Below, piece after piece: positions 22,465 to 31,124 of a stretch of 32,230 nucleotides of DNA (its first letter is position 1; every line of letters begins with the position of its first letter). The stretch lies in assembly GCA_966211965.1 (NCBI GenBank), contig CBIHON010000052.1, positions 1 through 32,230 of the forward strand. The letters run 5' to 3'. The DNA comes from CBIHON01 sp966211965 (lineage in GTDB: Bacteria > Pseudomonadota > Gammaproteobacteria > Burkholderiales > Burkholderiaceae_D). The notes beneath the pieces are model-generated. The model made no database searches and was not told the origin of the DNA. It saw nothing but the letters and a program-made list of their open reading frames with translations. A program made the translations under genes and the position numbers.

Positions 22465-24018
22465 ATGTTAAATCCGCTACTGATCGCAAAAAACCAAACC
22501 CATGAACTGGTGCTGCTGCCGCACTTCGCCAATCGCCACGGCTGCATCACGGGTGCCACCGGCACCGGCAAGACGGTGACGCTGCAAACCATCGCGCAAG
22601 CCTTGTCCGATTGCGGCGTGGCTGTGTTCATGGCCGATATCAAGGGCGATTTGTCGGGTTTGGCAAAAGCCGGGTCGATGACACCGCGGATCAAGGAGCG
22701 GCTCGACTTGCTGAAACTGGACGAACCGCGGTGGGCCGCCTGCCCGGTGACATTTTGGGATGTCTTCGGCGAGCAGGGCCATCCGGTGCGCGCAACGATT
22801 TCCGATCTGGGGCCCTTGCTTCTGGCCCGCATGCTCAACCTGAACGATACCCAGGAAGGCGTGCTGCAGCTGGTGTTCAAGATCGCCGACGACAATGGCC
22901 TGCTGCTGCTCGACACCAAGGACTTGCGCGCGATGCTGCAGCACGTCGGCGACAACGCGGCCGATTTCCGCACCGAATACGGCAATATTTCCGCCGCCAG
23001 CATCGGCGCCATCCAGCGCGGCTTGATGGCGATCGAAGAGCAGGGCGGCGACCGCTTCTTTGGCGAGCCGATGTTGAACATCGACGACATGATGCAAACC
23101 GATGCGTGCGGCAAAGGCGTCGTCAATATCCTGGCCGCCGACAAACTGTTGAATTCGCCGCGCCTGTATTCGACTTTCCTGCTATGGATGTTGTCCGAAT
23201 TGTTTGAGCAATTACCCGAAGTGGGCGACATCGACAAACCGAAGCTGGTGTTTTTCTTCGATGAAGCGCATCTTTTGTTCGACGAAGCGCCCAGGCCCCT
23301 GCTGCAGAAAATCGAACAGGTGGTGCGCCTGATCCGCTCGAAAGGCGTCGGCGTATTTTTCGTCACGCAAAACCCGCTCGATATTCCCGACAGCGTGCTG
23401 GGCCAGTTGGGCAATCGGGTGCAGCATGCCTTGCGCGCCTACACGCCGCGCGATCAAAAGGCGGTGCAGGCGGCCGCTGAAACCTTTCGCCCCAATCCCG
23501 CGCTCGATACCGCGCAGGCGATTACCGAGCTCGAAGTGGGCGAGGCGCTGGTGTCCTTCCTTGACGAAAAGGGCAGGCCGATGATGGTCGAGCGCGCTTT
23601 CGTGCTGGCGCCGGCGTCGCAAATCGGTCCGTTGACCGACGCGGAGCGCCACGCCGTGATTGCCGATTCGATCGTGGCCGGCGTTTATGAAAAGGCCGTG
23701 GATCGTGAATCCGCTTATGAAAAAATCAAGGGGCGCGTCGTGGACCAGGCACGGGCCGGACGGCCGGTGCCGGCAACTGCGCGCGAGAGCGAGGCGCCGA
23801 CCGGCGGGCAGGCGGAAAGCCCGGTGCCGCAAGCGCAGGGGCCGTCAGTCGGCGACCGGATCAAGGATGCCCTGGGCGGCTTGTTCGGCGGTTCCGGGCT
23901 GGCGCATCGAAAGGACACGGCGGTTGAAGCGATGGTCAAATCGGCGGCGCGCAGCATCGGTTCGCAAGTCGGACGTGAAATCATTCGAGGTGTACTGGGA
24001 TCGATTTTGAAGAGGTAG
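22465..24018 (+). CDS. HerA-like P-loop ATPase (DUF853/YjgR family)
   Basis: FtsK/HerA-type ATPase of unknown cellular role, related to the E. coli YjgR protein. From ATG 22465 it has 517 residues. Walker A is GATGTGKT (30-37). The Walker B strand is KLVFFFDEAHLLFDE near residue 260-275, followed by an arginine-rich LIRSKGVGVFFVTQNPLDIP sensor-like segment. The C terminus (about 410-475) is low-complexity and hydrophilic (ARAGRPVPATARESEAPTGG) before a last conserved block with Ser-Gly repeats. There is no NurA-like nuclease or other defence gene beside it, so it is probably the housekeeping stand-alone type and not a HerA-NurA or defence system. Divergent from yebC; the next gene follows after 2 bases. 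Confidence 0.88.
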   Translation: MLNPLLIAKNQTHELVLLPHFANRHGCITGATGTGKTVTLQTIAQALSDCGVAVFMADIKGDLSGLAKAGSMTPRIKERLDLLKLDEPRWAACPVTFWDVFGEQGHPVRATISDLGPLLLARMLNLNDTQEGVLQLVFKIADDNGLLLLDTKDLRAMLQHVGDNAADFRTEYGNISAASIGAIQRGLMAIEEQGGDRFFGEPMLNIDDMMQTDACGKGVVNILAADKLLNSPRLYSTFLLWMLSELFEQLPEVGDIDKPKLVFFFDEAHLLFDEAPRPLLQKIEQVVRLIRSKGVGVFFVTQNPLDIPDSVLGQLGNRVQHALRAYTPRDQKAVQAAAETFRPNPALDTAQAITELEVGEALVSFLDEKGRPMMVERAFVLAPASQIGPLTDAERHAVIADSIVAGVYEKAVDRESAYEKIKGRVVDQARAGRPVPATARESEAPTGGQAESPVPQAQGPSVGDRIKDALGGLFGGSGLAHRKDTAVEAMVKSAARSIGSQVGREIIRGVLGSILKR

Positions 24019-24020
24019 GC

Positions 24021-25004
24021 ATGATGGCCAATGCGACCGCGCCGGCCGAAGCATCTGTGGTGAAATCGGTCAGGCCGAATTACAATCGGCTCATGACTCT
24101 TGCTGCCTTGAATCGTTCTTCCCGCCAACTATTTCTGACGGGCCTCGCCATCGCAGTTTCCGGAGCCATCCTTTTTTCAGCCAAGGCGGTCGTCGCCAAA
24201 TTGATTTATCGCTATCACGTCGACCCGGAAACCTTGATTGCATTTCGCATGATGTTCGCGCTGCCCTTTTTCGCGGCGGTCGCATGGTGGAAAGCGAAAA
24301 GCGCTGTCCCCTTGTCGAATCCGGAGCGCCGCCAGATCATCTTGCTGGGCTTGCTCGGCTACTACCTCTCCAGCTATCTTGACTTCATGGGGCTGCAGTA
24401 CATATCGGTCGGCCTGGAACGTCTGATCCTGTTTCTGACGCCGTCCTTCGTGCTGCTGATGTCGCTGGGATTCCTGAAGAAAAAAATCGCCTTGCTCGAA
24501 TGGCTGGCGCTCGGCGTTGCCTATCTCGGCACCGTCCTGGTCTTCATGCACGACGCGAAAACCGGCGGTTCCAACGTGGTGCTGGGCGGTGCATTGGTGC
24601 TGGGCAGCGCGATGTCGTATGCTCTCTATTTGCTGTTGTCGGGAGAGTTGGTGCGACGGGTTGGGGCGATGCGCCTGACCTCATATGTGATGTGCGTGTC
24701 GAGCGTGGCCTGCATCGTGCAGTTTTTCCTGATGCGTCCAGCGGCCATGCTGGTGCAGCCGAATGCGGTCTATGGGCTTTCGCTGTTCAATGCGGTGTTT
24801 TGCACGGTGCTGCCGGTGTTCCTGACGATGATCGCGATTTCGCGCATCGGGGCGGGGACGACTTCCCAAGCGGGCATGATCGGCCCGGTATCGACCTTGT
24901 TCATGGGGGCGGCGATCCTGGACGAACCGATCACCGGTATCCAATTGACGGGGACCGCGCTGGTACTTCTCGGCATATATTTGTTGTCAATGAAAAAGAC
25001 ATAG
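24021..25004 (+). CDS. EamA/DMT-superfamily permease
   Basis: Inner-membrane metabolite transporter of the drug/metabolite type. It has 327 residues with ten hydrophobic segments in two EamA repeats (first about residues 35-170, second about 185-325), for example LFLTGLAIAVSGAILFSAKA and LTGTALVLLGIYLLSMKK at the end. AGAGG at 24010-24014 supports ATG 24021, though 24024 or an internal ATG at 24093 (MTLAALNRSSRQ) are alternatives; the first 24 residues look poorly conserved. It begins 2 bases after the HerA-like gene, so it is co-transcribed with it, although no functional link is obvious. The substrate cannot be predicted. Confidence 0.88.
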   Translation: MMANATAPAEASVVKSVRPNYNRLMTLAALNRSSRQLFLTGLAIAVSGAILFSAKAVVAKLIYRYHVDPETLIAFRMMFALPFFAAVAWWKAKSAVPLSNPERRQIILLGLLGYYLSSYLDFMGLQYISVGLERLILFLTPSFVLLMSLGFLKKKIALLEWLALGVAYLGTVLVFMHDAKTGGSNVVLGGALVLGSAMSYALYLLLSGELVRRVGAMRLTSYVMCVSSVACIVQFFLMRPAAMLVQPNAVYGLSLFNAVFCTVLPVFLTMIAISRIGAGTTSQAGMIGPVSTLFMGAAILDEPITGIQLTGTALVLLGIYLLSMKKT

Positions 25005-25012
25005 GACCCAAG

Positions 25013-25216
25013 ATGGCTCCCGGAATTCGAGGCAAGCATGCGCTGGTCTGCGCAGCCTGCAAAGAAATGGAGTATGGCAGCGCGGAAGCGTGGGCAGATG
25101 CGGCGCAACCGGCCGACAACGGTTTAGGTGCGAGGCGCGAAGTGGGTCGTCTGCAAAATTTTGCACAGCGTTTCGGCGCACCGGCTGAGTTCGGCGCCTA
25201 TCCTGGAACATTTTAA
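25013..25216 (+). CDS. Possible small protein of 67 residues
   Basis: The frame from ATG 25013 (AGGAC at 25003-25007) to TAA 25216 encodes 67 residues, starting MAPGIRGKHALVCAACKEME, with one CxxC motif and no membrane segment. It fills most of the gap between the DMT permease and methylglyoxal synthase genes in the same direction. I do not recognise it. It may simply be untranslated leader of mgsA. A perfect 14-base palindrome lies within it. Confidence 0.25.
   Translation: MAPGIRGKHALVCAACKEMEYGSAEAWADAAQPADNGLGARREVGRLQNFAQRFGAPAEFGAYPGTF
25152..25165. promoter_or_regulatory. 14-base perfect palindrome upstream of mgsA
   Basis: TGCAAAATTTTGCA reads the same on both strands and lies about 60 bases before the mgsA start. 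Its AT-rich centre and dyad symmetry suit a regulator site; which protein, if any, binds it is unknown. Confidence 0.3.
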
Positions 25217-25225
25217 AGCGGAGGA

Positions 25226-25621
25226 ATGGTGAAAAAGAGGATCGCGCTGATTGCGCACGACAAGAAAAAAGACGAGATGGTCGACTTGGCGTCGGAGTAT
25301 GCCGATCTCCTGCGCCAATGCATTTTGCTGGCGACCGGCACCACCGGCAAACGCCTGTCCGAGGAAGTCGGCCTGACAATAGAACGTAAATTGTCCGGCC
25401 CCTATGGCGGCGACTTGCAAATCGGCGCCGAACTGGTCGAGGGTAAAATCGATATCGTCATTTTTTTGCGCGACCCGATGACGCCGCAGCCGCACGAACC
25501 CGATATCAACGCACTGGTGCGCGCTTGCGACGTGCACAATGTCGCATGTGCCACCAATGTTTCGACGGCGCGCCTGCTGTTGTCGCAGATGCAATCGCCG
25601 CGTCATTCTCATTCACATTAG
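25226..25621 (+). CDS. mgsA: Methylglyoxal synthase
   Basis: Converts dihydroxyacetone phosphate to methylglyoxal and phosphate, a bypass of lower glycolysis used when sugar phosphates accumulate. It has 131 residues. Active-site residues align with the E. coli enzyme: His11-Asp12 (LIAHDKKK), Asp63 in GPYGGDLQIG, Asp83 in FLRDPM, His90 and Asp93 in PHEPD. TNVSTARLLL near the end is typical. Two starts are adjacent, ATG 25226 and GTG 25229; GGAGG at 25220-25224 is only one base from ATG and four from GTG, so GTG may be the real initiator. A His/Ser-rich end (RHSHSH) is unusual. A quinone oxidoreductase gene follows after 10 bases. Confidence 0.94.
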   Translation: MVKKRIALIAHDKKKDEMVDLASEYADLLRQCILLATGTTGKRLSEEVGLTIERKLSGPYGGDLQIGAELVEGKIDIVIFLRDPMTPQPHEPDINALVRACDVHNVACATNVSTARLLLSQMQSPRHSHSH

Positions 25622-25631
25622 CGAGTAGATC

Positions 25632-26606
25632 ATGTCCAAAGCAATCCGGATTTTCAGTGTCGGCGGACCGGAAGTCATGCAATACGTCGAGGTAGAGGTC
25701 GGTCAGCCCGGACCGGGCGAAGTGCGTATCCGTCACCTTGCCTGCGGTTTGAACTATATCGACGTGTATTTTCGCAACGGTACCTACCCGCAGCCTTTGC
25801 CGGCAGGATTGGGAATGGAAGGCGCGGGCGTGATCGAGGAAGTCGGCCCGGACGTGACGCATGTCAAGCCAGGTGACCGCGTAGCCTACGCCGGGCGCCC
25901 GACCGGGGCCTATGCCCAAGTCCGCGTGATGCCGGCTTCCAATCTGGTGAAGCTGCCGGACACGATCGACTTCGACATGGCGGCCGCGATGATGTTGCAG
26001 GGCTTGACGGTGCAATATCTGTTTCGCCGTACCTTTCCGCTGCACGGCGGCGAAACCATCTTGTTCCACGCGGCAGCCGGCGGTGTCGGCCTGATCGCTT
26101 GCCAGTGGGCCAGAGCACTCGGCGTGACAATGATCGGCACGGTCGGCTCGGATGAAAAAGGCGAACTGGCCAAGGCCCACGGCTGTACCCACGTCATCAA
26201 CTACAACAAGGAAAACTTCATCGAACGCGTCAAGGACATCACTGGCGGCAAGGGCGTGCCGGTGGTTTACGATTCGATCGGCAAGGATACCTTCATCGGC
26301 TCGCTCGATTGCCTGGCGCCGCTGGGCTTGATGGCCAGCTACGGCAGCGCCTCCGGACCGGTGCCGCCGTTCAGCCTGAACGAGTTGGCGTCACGCGGCT
26401 CCTTGTACGTGACCCGTCCGACCCTGTTCAGCTATACGGCAAAACGTGAAGATCTCGACACGATGGCCGCTGACTTGTTCGGCATGATCGAAAGCGGCAA
26501 GATAAAAATCGATATCAATCAGCGGTATGCGCTCGCTGACGTGGCGCAGGCGCATCGCGATCTGGAGGCGCGCAAGACCACCGGTTCAACCATTTTGATT
26601 CCCTGA
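25632..26606 (+). CDS. NADPH:quinone oxidoreductase, zeta-crystallin type
   Basis: Cytoplasmic zinc-independent medium-chain dehydrogenase/reductase that reduces quinones or reactive alkenals with NADPH. It has 324 residues. The N-terminal GroES-like domain contains LACGLNYIDVYFRNGTYPQ and GMEGAGVIEEVG, and the Rossmann motif is AAAGGVG (147-153), both typical of E. coli QorA. Catalytic zinc ligands are absent, as expected. It lies 10 bases after mgsA, and co-expression would fit detoxification of reactive carbonyls made by that enzyme, but this is inference. A 50-residue membrane protein gene follows after 8 bases. Confidence 0.93.
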   Translation: MSKAIRIFSVGGPEVMQYVEVEVGQPGPGEVRIRHLACGLNYIDVYFRNGTYPQPLPAGLGMEGAGVIEEVGPDVTHVKPGDRVAYAGRPTGAYAQVRVMPASNLVKLPDTIDFDMAAAMMLQGLTVQYLFRRTFPLHGGETILFHAAAGGVGLIACQWARALGVTMIGTVGSDEKGELAKAHGCTHVINYNKENFIERVKDITGGKGVPVVYDSIGKDTFIGSLDCLAPLGLMASYGSASGPVPPFSLNELASRGSLYVTRPTLFSYTAKREDLDTMAADLFGMIESGKIKIDINQRYALADVAQAHRDLEARKTTGSTILIP

Positions 26607-26614
26607 AAGCAAAC

Positions 26615-26767
26615 ATGGCGGAACATGAACCGAAAGACACAATCCCTGAGCCGGCAGTGCGCGGCTCGGACGACTCGCCGAAATTCGGTCGCCTGTTGAT
26701 CGTGCTGGCATTGGCGGTGTTGCTTATCGTCGGCATTACCTTCATGTCGGAGGCCTTGTATTCCTGA
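26615..26767 (+). CDS. Small single-span membrane protein, 50 residues
   Basis: The frame from ATG 26615 to TGA 26765-26767 encodes 50 residues. A hydrophilic, acidic N-terminal part (MAEHEPKDTIPEPAVRGSDD) precedes a hydrophobic helix at about residues 26-44 (LLIVLALAVLLIVGITFM). The charge pattern (FGR before the helix) favours a cytoplasmic N terminus. The TGA overlaps the next ATG as TGATG, so translation is coupled to the DUF1631 gene. It starts 8 bases after the quinone oxidoreductase stop. No family recognised. The uninterrupted coupling on both sides and the clean helix make it very likely a real gene, easily missed because of its size. Confidence 0.72.
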   Translation: MAEHEPKDTIPEPAVRGSDDSPKFGRLLIVLALAVLLIVGITFMSEALYS

Positions 26768-28107
26768 TGCCTAAGGATCCGGGCGAGCAGCCTTCAACTG
26801 CTCCAGCCTTATCTTCATCTGTCACCGTCGATCCGGATTTGCATGGATATCTCGCAAGCCTGCAAAGGCGGCAGAGCGACTGGAGCACTGATGGCGCTCC
26901 GCAAGGCGCCATCGTTTTACGACTGGTAAAAGACCAAGCCCCACTCGGCACATTGACGGCGATCGATGAAAACACGATCGAGTTATTGGCGAAGATTTTT
27001 GATTTTATATTTGCCGAGCAAAGCATTCCTGCCGATATTCGCGGATTGATAGGCCGGCTTCAGATACCGATGTTAAAAGCCGCGCTGGCAGACCGCGATT
27101 TTTTTCTCCACGAAACTCATCCTGCATGGCGCTTGGTCGAAACCCTGATGGAAGCAAGCTTGGCTTGCGATCAGCAGCAGGGGCGCGGTGATCCGCTTTA
27201 TAAGGCCATCGAACAGATCGTTGTACGCATTGAAAATAATTCCGGACGGCAAATCGAATTGTTCTCCGGCGCGGCGGACGAGTTGGAGGCCTTCATTGCC
27301 GAAGCGGAGCAGGAGGCCCAGCGCGAACTGGCGCAGCCGGTGGCAGACGCGATACGACAGGAAAAGATGCTGCAGGCATTGAGACTTGCGGAAAAAGATG
27401 TTGCGTCTCGCATTGAAACCGGCGAAGTGGCCGGCTTTGTCGAAGTATTTTTGGAAACGCAATGGAGTCGTGTCTTGGCCATGGCGCATAGCGTGGCGGA
27501 CAGCAAGCCGGAGGTACTCGAAAGGGCGCTGCAGGCCATGGATGATTTGATCTGGAGCCTGAAGCCGAAAACAACGCCGGAAGAGCGCAAGGAGTTGTTG
27601 GCAAAACTGCCTTCCATGCTGTCGGTGATCGATGCCTGGCTCAATGCGGTCAGATGGGAAGAGCCGGTGCGGATCCAATTCTTTTCGAATTTGGCGGAGC
27701 GCCATACAGCCATCGTGCGCGCGCCGCTGGAAATATCGCCGCGCAGGCAAGTCGAGATGGCGGTAAATGCTGCACAAAAAGCCAGCGAACGCCGCTTCAG
27801 CATGCGTGAGAAAGAATTGCAGGAAAAGCCGCGCGACCAATTCATGGATATGGTCGCCGCACTCGAATGCGGCAGTTGGCTTGAGTTTGTCCGCGCCGAT
27901 AGTGTCGGCACAAAATTCAAACTGGCCTGGATCAGCCCGCAACGCAGCCGTTTCATCTTCGCCAAGCGGCATGGGCATGAATCTTTTACATTCACCGATA
28001 CCGAACTGGCGCACGCCTTGCGAACCCGAAAAGCGATGATTGTGACCCTCATATCAGTCGTCAATCGCGCCTTTGCCTCGGCGCTCGACGAAAGCAAGCA
28101 GGGGTAA
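26767..28107 (+). CDS. DUF1631 family protein, short form
   Basis: 446 residues, cytoplasmic, function unknown. Sequence features match the C-terminal half of DUF1631 proteins: LIGRLQIPMLKAALADRDFF (about 98-117) with HPAWRLVETLMEASLACDQQ just after, then a long helical, charged middle, and a C-terminal part (about 350-440) with GSWLEFVRADSVGTKFKLAW, resembling a PilZ-like beta fold. Family members I recall are around 700-800 residues with an extra N-terminal region, so this one lacks roughly the first 300 residues; its N terminus (residues 1-45) is a distinct Ser/Ala-rich stretch. The start is the ATG overlapping the previous stop (TGATG). Some databases label relatives as thymidine phosphorylase, which I would not follow. 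Confidence 0.75.
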   Translation: MPKDPGEQPSTAPALSSSVTVDPDLHGYLASLQRRQSDWSTDGAPQGAIVLRLVKDQAPLGTLTAIDENTIELLAKIFDFIFAEQSIPADIRGLIGRLQIPMLKAALADRDFFLHETHPAWRLVETLMEASLACDQQQGRGDPLYKAIEQIVVRIENNSGRQIELFSGAADELEAFIAEAEQEAQRELAQPVADAIRQEKMLQALRLAEKDVASRIETGEVAGFVEVFLETQWSRVLAMAHSVADSKPEVLERALQAMDDLIWSLKPKTTPEERKELLAKLPSMLSVIDAWLNAVRWEEPVRIQFFSNLAERHTAIVRAPLEISPRRQVEMAVNAAQKASERRFSMREKELQEKPRDQFMDMVAALECGSWLEFVRADSVGTKFKLAWISPQRSRFIFAKRHGHESFTFTDTELAHALRTRKAMIVTLISVVNRAFASALDESKQG

Positions 28108-28387
28108 GGTAAGGTTTCGTACAGTGCTCTATAGCCGAAGCGATAAGAGCGCGTCTGTCTTACTATCCTCGGTCCTCATTGCGCTCGAAATCTTGTCGAT
28201 GTGAAAGAAGCGACGCACCAGTTCTGGACCGAGCGGCCGATTTTATTTTGCTGTTTCTGGGCACTGGAACTCGGCAGCACGGTTGCAAACAGTGGGAGTA
28301 GGCGGGCAAATTTCGCCTTGGCTCCGTTGGTTTCTAGGTAAAATGATATTTTGCTTCCTTCCCCTCACGCCTATCACTTCCTTCCCC
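28108..28387. other. 280-base non-coding gap before pepN with a candidate promoter
   Basis: No gene or convincing small frame is visible. Near the right end, TAAAAT (28338-28343) in TAGGTAAAATGATATT is a good -10 box. TTGGCT at 28319 would be a -35 with a shortish 15-base spacer. This places transcription start about 40 bases before the pepN ATG. The CCTTCCCC sequence just before the ATG is a poor ribosome site. Confidence 0.4.
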
Positions 28388-31048
28388 ATGCGTACCGACA
28401 CTCCGCCAACGATTTATCGAAAGAATTACATGCCGCCCAGCTATTGGGTTGATACGGTCGAAATGGGTTTCGACCTGGACCCGGCCGAGACCCGGGTTGC
28501 GACGCGCATCAGCCTGACACGCAATCCAGCCGGGCTGAAGCGGGAATTGGTGTTGTTCGGCGAGGATGTGGAATTGGTCCAGTTGCGCATGAACGGTAAG
28601 CCTTTGAGCAAGCGCGCTTACAAGCTCGAACCGGGCAGTTTGCGGATCACGAATGCGCCTGATAGTGTCTTGCTGGAAATCGAGACCATTGTCCATCCCG
28701 ATAGGAATACGTCGTTGATGGGACTGTATGTTTCCAACGGCAATTTCTTCACGCAATGCGAAGCGGAAGGTTTTCGCAAGATTACTTTCTTTCCCGATCG
28801 TCCGGACGTGATGGCCAAATATACGGTCATGTTGCGTGCGGACAAAGAAAAATATCCGGTCTTGCTGTCGAACGGCAACCTGATGGAGGAAGGCGATCTG
28901 GGCGATGGCCGCCACTATGCGATCTGGGAAGATCCATTCAAGAAGCCTTCGTATTTATTTGCGCTGGTCGCAGGCAAGCTGGTTTGTCAGGAAGAAAAAT
29001 TCGAGCTCAAATCCGGTCGTGAGGTCTTGCTGCAAGTGTGGGTCGAAGCCGGTAATCTCGACAAGACCCAGCATGCGATGGATTCTTTGAAGAACAGCAT
29101 CCGCTGGGATGAAGAACGTTTTGGCCTGGAACTCGATTTGGACCGCTTCATGATCGTTGCGGTCGGCGATTTCAATATGGGCGCGATGGAAAACAAGGGC
29201 TTGAATATTTTCAACACCAAGTTCGTGCTGGCCAATCCCGCCATCGCTACCGATGCCGATTATGCGAATATCGAATCGGTGGTGGGGCACGAGTACTTTC
29301 ATAACTGGACCGGAAATCGTGTCACTTGCCGCGACTGGTTTCAGTTGTCCTTGAAGGAAGGCTTGACGGTATTTCGCGATCAGGAATTTTCTGCAGACAT
29401 GATCGGCACCGATAGCGGCCGTGCAGTCAAGAGGATTGAAGATGTGCGCGTTCTGCGCCAAGCGCAATTCCCTGAAGATGCTGGTCCGATGGCGCATCCG
29501 GTGCGGCCGGATTCCTATGTCGAAATCAATAACTTCTACACCGTCACGATCTATGAAAAAGGAGCAGAGGTGGTGCGCATGTACCAGACCCTGTTTGGCC
29601 GCGAAGGCTTTCGCAAGGGAATGGACTTGTACTTCGCACGGCATGACGGCCAAGCCGTCGAGTGCGACGATTTTCGTGCCGCGATGGTCGATGCCAATGG
29701 CCGCGACCTGACCCAGTTCGAGCGTTGGTATAGCCAGGCAGGAACGCCGCGGGTCAGCGCAAAAATGGATTATGATTCTGTAAATAAAACGCTTGAGATC
29801 ACGCTGTCGCAATCTTGTCCGCCCACCCCGGGACAAAGCGGCAAGTTACCGTTTCATATCCCGGTTGCCGTCGGTTTGTTGGACAGTGCGGGCCATGATA
29901 TGCCCCTACGTCTCGATACCGACCCGGAGGCCGGCGGCCGGACCACGATGGTGCTTGAGCTGACACAGAAAAAGCAGAGTTTCCGATTCTGGGATGTCGC
30001 CGAAAAGCCGGTGCCTTCGCTTCTGCGCGATTTTTCAGCACCGGTCATTCTGGATTTTGAATATAGCGATGCCGAATTGGCATTTTTGATGGCGCATGAC
30101 AGTGATGCGTTCAACCGCTGGGAAGCAGGGCAGCGCCTGGCAATGCGTCGCCTGTTGACATTGACAAAGGCGATGCAGGCGAATGGGGGGCATACGCCGA
30201 CGGCCGACTCTGCACTTGGCGACGCGTTTCGAATTACGCTGACCGACAATTCGCTCGACCCTGCATTCCGTGAAGTTGCCTTGACCTTGCCGTCTGAAAC
30301 CATGATTGCCGAGCAGGTGGAAGTGATCGATCCGCAAGCCATTCATGCTGCGCGTCAGTTTTTGCGCAAGACCTTGGCGCAAACCCTGCGTGCCGATTTT
30401 GTCGATGCCTATAAGGGAAATCAAACGCCAGGAATCTATAGTCCCGATGCCACAGCGGCAGGCAAGCGCGCATTGAAAAATATGGCGCTGTCATATCTGG
30501 CCGAACTGGACGACGCCGACGCGCATGCGTTGATACAGCAACAATATGATGAAGCAAACAACATGACGGACCGGCTGGCAGCATTGTCTGCGCTGGCCAA
30601 TAGCCAAGCGCCGGGCAAGGACGCTGCGCTTGCGAGGTTCTACAGCGACTTCGAACACGAGGCGCTGGTTATCGACAAATGGTTCATGCTGCAAGCGATG
30701 GCGCGCACAACGAGTGTCGACATGGTGCGCGCGCTCATGCAGCATCCTGCCTTCACACTCAAAAATCCTAATCGCGCGCGTAGCCTGATATTCAGCTTCT
30801 GCAACGGCAATCCGTCCGGATTCCATGCCGCCGATGGCAGCGGGTATGTTTTTTGGGCTGATCAGGTGATTGCATTAAATGCAATCAATCCGCAAGTCGC
30901 CGCTCGACTCGCGCGCAGCCTGGATCGTTGGCGCAAATATGCGCCTGCGCTGCGCGCCAAGATGCGTTCGGCCTTGCAGCGCGTCGTCGGCACACCGAAG
31001 CTCTCCAAGGATGTGCTGGAAGTCGTGACAAAAGCGCTCGCGGGTTGA
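28388..31048 (+). CDS. pepN: Aminopeptidase N (alanyl aminopeptidase)
   Basis: M1-family zinc metallopeptidase removing N-terminal residues from peptides, the main cytosolic aminopeptidase in many proteobacteria. Starting at ATG 28388 (MRTDTPPTIYRKNYMPPSYW) it has 886 residues, close to the 870 of E. coli PepN; the frame opening at 28283 adds 35 residues that include the promoter region. Substrate-binding GAMEN is at 265-269 and the zinc site HEYFH at 301-305 with Glu324 in KEGLTVFRDQEFS. The C-terminal DUF3458 region is intact. It could degrade peptides brought in by the importer encoded at 2482-8336. A hairpin separates it from fbp. Confidence 0.96.
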   Translation: MRTDTPPTIYRKNYMPPSYWVDTVEMGFDLDPAETRVATRISLTRNPAGLKRELVLFGEDVELVQLRMNGKPLSKRAYKLEPGSLRITNAPDSVLLEIETIVHPDRNTSLMGLYVSNGNFFTQCEAEGFRKITFFPDRPDVMAKYTVMLRADKEKYPVLLSNGNLMEEGDLGDGRHYAIWEDPFKKPSYLFALVAGKLVCQEEKFELKSGREVLLQVWVEAGNLDKTQHAMDSLKNSIRWDEERFGLELDLDRFMIVAVGDFNMGAMENKGLNIFNTKFVLANPAIATDADYANIESVVGHEYFHNWTGNRVTCRDWFQLSLKEGLTVFRDQEFSADMIGTDSGRAVKRIEDVRVLRQAQFPEDAGPMAHPVRPDSYVEINNFYTVTIYEKGAEVVRMYQTLFGREGFRKGMDLYFARHDGQAVECDDFRAAMVDANGRDLTQFERWYSQAGTPRVSAKMDYDSVNKTLEITLSQSCPPTPGQSGKLPFHIPVAVGLLDSAGHDMPLRLDTDPEAGGRTTMVLELTQKKQSFRFWDVAEKPVPSLLRDFSAPVILDFEYSDAELAFLMAHDSDAFNRWEAGQRLAMRRLLTLTKAMQANGGHTPTADSALGDAFRITLTDNSLDPAFREVALTLPSETMIAEQVEVIDPQAIHAARQFLRKTLAQTLRADFVDAYKGNQTPGIYSPDATAAGKRALKNMALSYLAELDDADAHALIQQQYDEANNMTDRLAALSALANSQAPGKDAALARFYSDFEHEALVIDKWFMLQAMARTTSVDMVRALMQHPAFTLKNPNRARSLIFSFCNGNPSGFHAADGSGYVFWADQVIALNAINPQVAARLARSLDRWRKYAPALRAKMRSALQRVVGTPKLSKDVLEVVTKALAG

Positions 31049-31065
31049 GTGAATGAAAATCTTTA

Positions 31066-31093
31066 GTTTCGAGTTTTTATCAAAACTCGAAAC
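31066..31093. terminator. 12-bp perfect hairpin between pepN and fbp
   Basis: GTTTCGAGTTTT (31066-31077) and AAAACTCGAAAC (31082-31093) pair perfectly around the loop TATC. The following bases CGCAATTATTTAATC contain no T run, so intrinsic termination would be partial at best; it may mark an mRNA processing or attenuation point between the two genes. Confidence 0.5.
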
Positions 31094-31124
31094 CGCAATT
31101 ATTTAATCTGAACGAGGAAACGCC

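Noticed and set aside
22465..24018. HerA-like ATPase as part of an anti-phage defence system
   Set aside because: No SIR2, DUF4297, NurA or other defence partner flanks it; the motif set fits the stand-alone YjgR/DUF853 family and the neighbours are housekeeping genes.
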